From positions 1 through 5,268 of the forward strand of contig CAIYPH010000187.1 in assembly GCA_903928045.1 (NCBI GenBank): a stretch of 5,268 bases of DNA, in the 5' to 3' direction. The position numbers and the translations under genes were made by a program. This document shows, in pieces, positions 4,421 to 5,268 of this stretch. How positions within the stretch are numbered: the stretch's first letter is position 1; the number at the start of each line of letters is the position of its first letter. The notes below the pieces were generated by a model. It did not search any database and had not been told where the DNA came from. It saw only the letters and a list, made by a program, of their open reading frames with translations. Source of the DNA: an uncultured Rhodospirillales bacterium (GTDB taxonomy: Bacteria; Pseudomonadota; Alphaproteobacteria; Acetobacterales; Acetobacteraceae).

Positions 4421-5268
4421 ATGCCCATGCTGATCCGGCCGAAATCGGGGCGTTTCCACCCCGGGCTGCTGTTCCGCCCCGCTTCCGTCGCGGTGATCGG
4501 CGCCGAGACGGTGGCCGGCGCCCAGGTGGCCGCCAATCTTGCGGCGGGCGGATTCGCCGGACCGATCCATGCGATCGCGAGCGGCGGGATCGGCGATTTG
4601 CCGGCCGCGCCGGACCTCGCGCTGATTTGCACGGGGGAGGGCGAGGTGCCTGGCGCCATCCGCGCCCTTGCCGCGAAGGGAACGCGGGCGGGCGTGGTGC
4701 TGGGCGCCGGGGGCGGGCTGCGGACGCTGGCGCTGGAGACCGGGTTGCGCACGTTGGGCTGCGGCTCCTTCGGCATCGCGGTGCCGGCGATTGGGCTCAA
4801 TGCGACACGTGCGCATCTCGCGCCTCCGGCCGGACGGGTCGCGCTGGTGTCGCAATCCGGCGGGCTGTGCCGGGCGGTGATCGACTGGGCAGGGCCGAAT
4901 GGCGTCGGTTTCAGCCATATCATCGGCATCGGCGCCAATGACGATATCGGCTTTGCCATGGTGCTGGATTGGCTGAGCCGGGATTCCGGCACTGGCGCGA
5001 TTCTGCTCGATATCCGCCACATCAAGGATGCGCGCGCCTTCCTCTCCGCCGCCCGCGCCGCCGCGAAGCTGCGCCCGGTGGTGGCGCTCGCCGCGGGGGG
5101 ACGGATCGGCGACCCGGATGGGGATGGCGATGCCGCCTTCACCGCGGCGCTGCGGCGCTGCGGCGCTGCGGCGTGTTGTGCGTCGATAGCCTGGAGGATC
5201 TGCTGGCGGCGGCGGAGACGCTCACCCGCGCGCGGCCGGCCCGCGGCGAGACGCTGGCGATCGTCAGC
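4421..5268 (+). CDS. NDP-forming acyl-CoA synthetase-like protein (possibly Pat-type), 5' part, frameshifted and running off the window
   Basis: The N-terminus has a CoA-binding Rossmann-type domain (FRPASVAVIGA, 18-28). The succinyl-CoA-ligase-like domain follows, with ALVSQSGGLC (141-150), then GVGFSHIIGIGANDDIGF and AILLDIRHIKDARAFLSAARAAA. This is the order in ADP-forming acetate-CoA ligases and in the N-terminal part of Pat-type protein acetyltransferases. The SHTGALAG-type segment with the phospho-histidine is replaced by GGRIGDPDGDGDAAF (227-240), so catalysis is doubtful. From residue 249 the frame becomes an Arg/Trp-rich sequence. The family-like continuation VLCVDSLEDLLAAAETLTRA sits in another frame from 5173, after an 8-bp tandem repeat. 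The ATG at 4421 has a weak GGGA 9 nt upstream; in-frame alternatives are ATG 4385, GTG 4403 and ATG 4427. The 3' part and any GNAT domain lie outside the window. Confidence 0.82.
   Translation, partial: MPMLIRPKSGRFHPGLLFRPASVAVIGAETVAGAQVAANLAAGGFAGPIHAIASGGIGDLPAAPDLALICTGEGEVPGAIRALAAKGTRAGVVLGAGGGLRTLALETGLRTLGCGSFGIAVPAIGLNATRAHLAPPAGRVALVSQSGGLCRAVIDWAGPNGVGFSHIIGIGANDDIGFAMVLDWLSRDSGTGAILLDIRHIKDARAFLSAARAAAKLRPVVALAAGGRIGDPDGDGDAAFTAALRRCGAAACCASIAWRICWRRRRRSPARGRPAARRWRSS
5144..5173 (+). repeat. 8-bp tandem repeat (GCGGCGCT, 3.75 copies) at a frameshift
   Basis: The units are at 5144-5151, 5152-5159 and 5160-5167, with the first six bases of a fourth at 5168-5173, all identical. The unit length is not a multiple of three, so gain or loss of one copy changes the reading frame of the surrounding gene. 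With one copy fewer, the frame reads TAALRRCG and continues into VLCVDSLEDLL without a break. The present copy number therefore looks like a one-unit expansion. Confidence 0.9.

Noticed and set aside
2490..4433. A 647-codon + strand open frame antisense to the MBL and hydrolase genes
   Set aside because: Its protein is low-complexity, rich in Gly, His and Val, with no recognisable domain. The minus-strand genes beneath it carry complete catalytic motifs. Long antisense open frames are expected in high-GC DNA.
3991..5142. A 383-codon minus-strand open frame spanning the divergent intergenic region and the acyl-CoA synthetase-like gene
   Set aside because: It is rich in Ser, Pro, Ala and Arg with no motif, and overlaps two genes with clear family signatures. 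It is a GC-driven shadow.

Overview
The window is high-GC DNA from about 594 onward. Gene content and codon use suggest an alphaproteobacterium. The AT-rich palindromic element at both ends of the left half (GGAAGC, then a TTTTTGAAAAA hairpin, then AAAAAC) resembles one I recall as common in Acetobacteraceae (acetic-acid and acidophilic Rhodospirillales). That placement is inference from memory, not from a search.

Layout. Positions 1-48 hold one copy of the palindromic repeat. Positions 49-295 hold no recognisable gene. A small, unrecognised + strand ORF (296-526) with a good ribosome binding site follows, in DNA of visibly lower GC. A strong hairpin (534-584) lies between this ORF and the convergent minus-strand genes. 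A tightly packed minus-strand operon then runs from 3287 down to 594: an MBL-fold metallo-hydrolase, a TTC38-like TPR protein (1-nt gap) and a DUF1643 protein (4-nt TTGA overlap). A second, inverted copy of the palindromic repeat (3313-3358) separates this operon from an upstream minus-strand alpha/beta hydrolase of the hormone-sensitive-lipase family (3354-4295). A 125-bp divergent intergenic region with a dyad symmetry follows. The 5' part of a + strand gene for an NDP-forming acyl-CoA synthetase-like protein (possibly Pat-type, protein-acetyltransferase fused) runs off the right edge.

The most notable observation is in that last gene. An 8-bp unit (GCGGCGCT) is repeated 3.75 times at 5144-5173, and the family reading frame is lost there. 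Removing exactly one unit restores a continuous, family-like protein. This is a slipped-strand frameshift: a phase-variable state, a fresh pseudogene or a sequencing/assembly error.

Functionally, the two hydrolases and the acyl-CoA synthetase-like gene fit an ordinary carboxylic ester, lactone and acyl-CoA metabolism neighbourhood. The coupling of MBL hydrolase, TPR protein and DUF1643 protein implies co-translation, but no joint function can be read from the sequence. I see no RNA genes, CRISPR array, transposase or complete mobile element.
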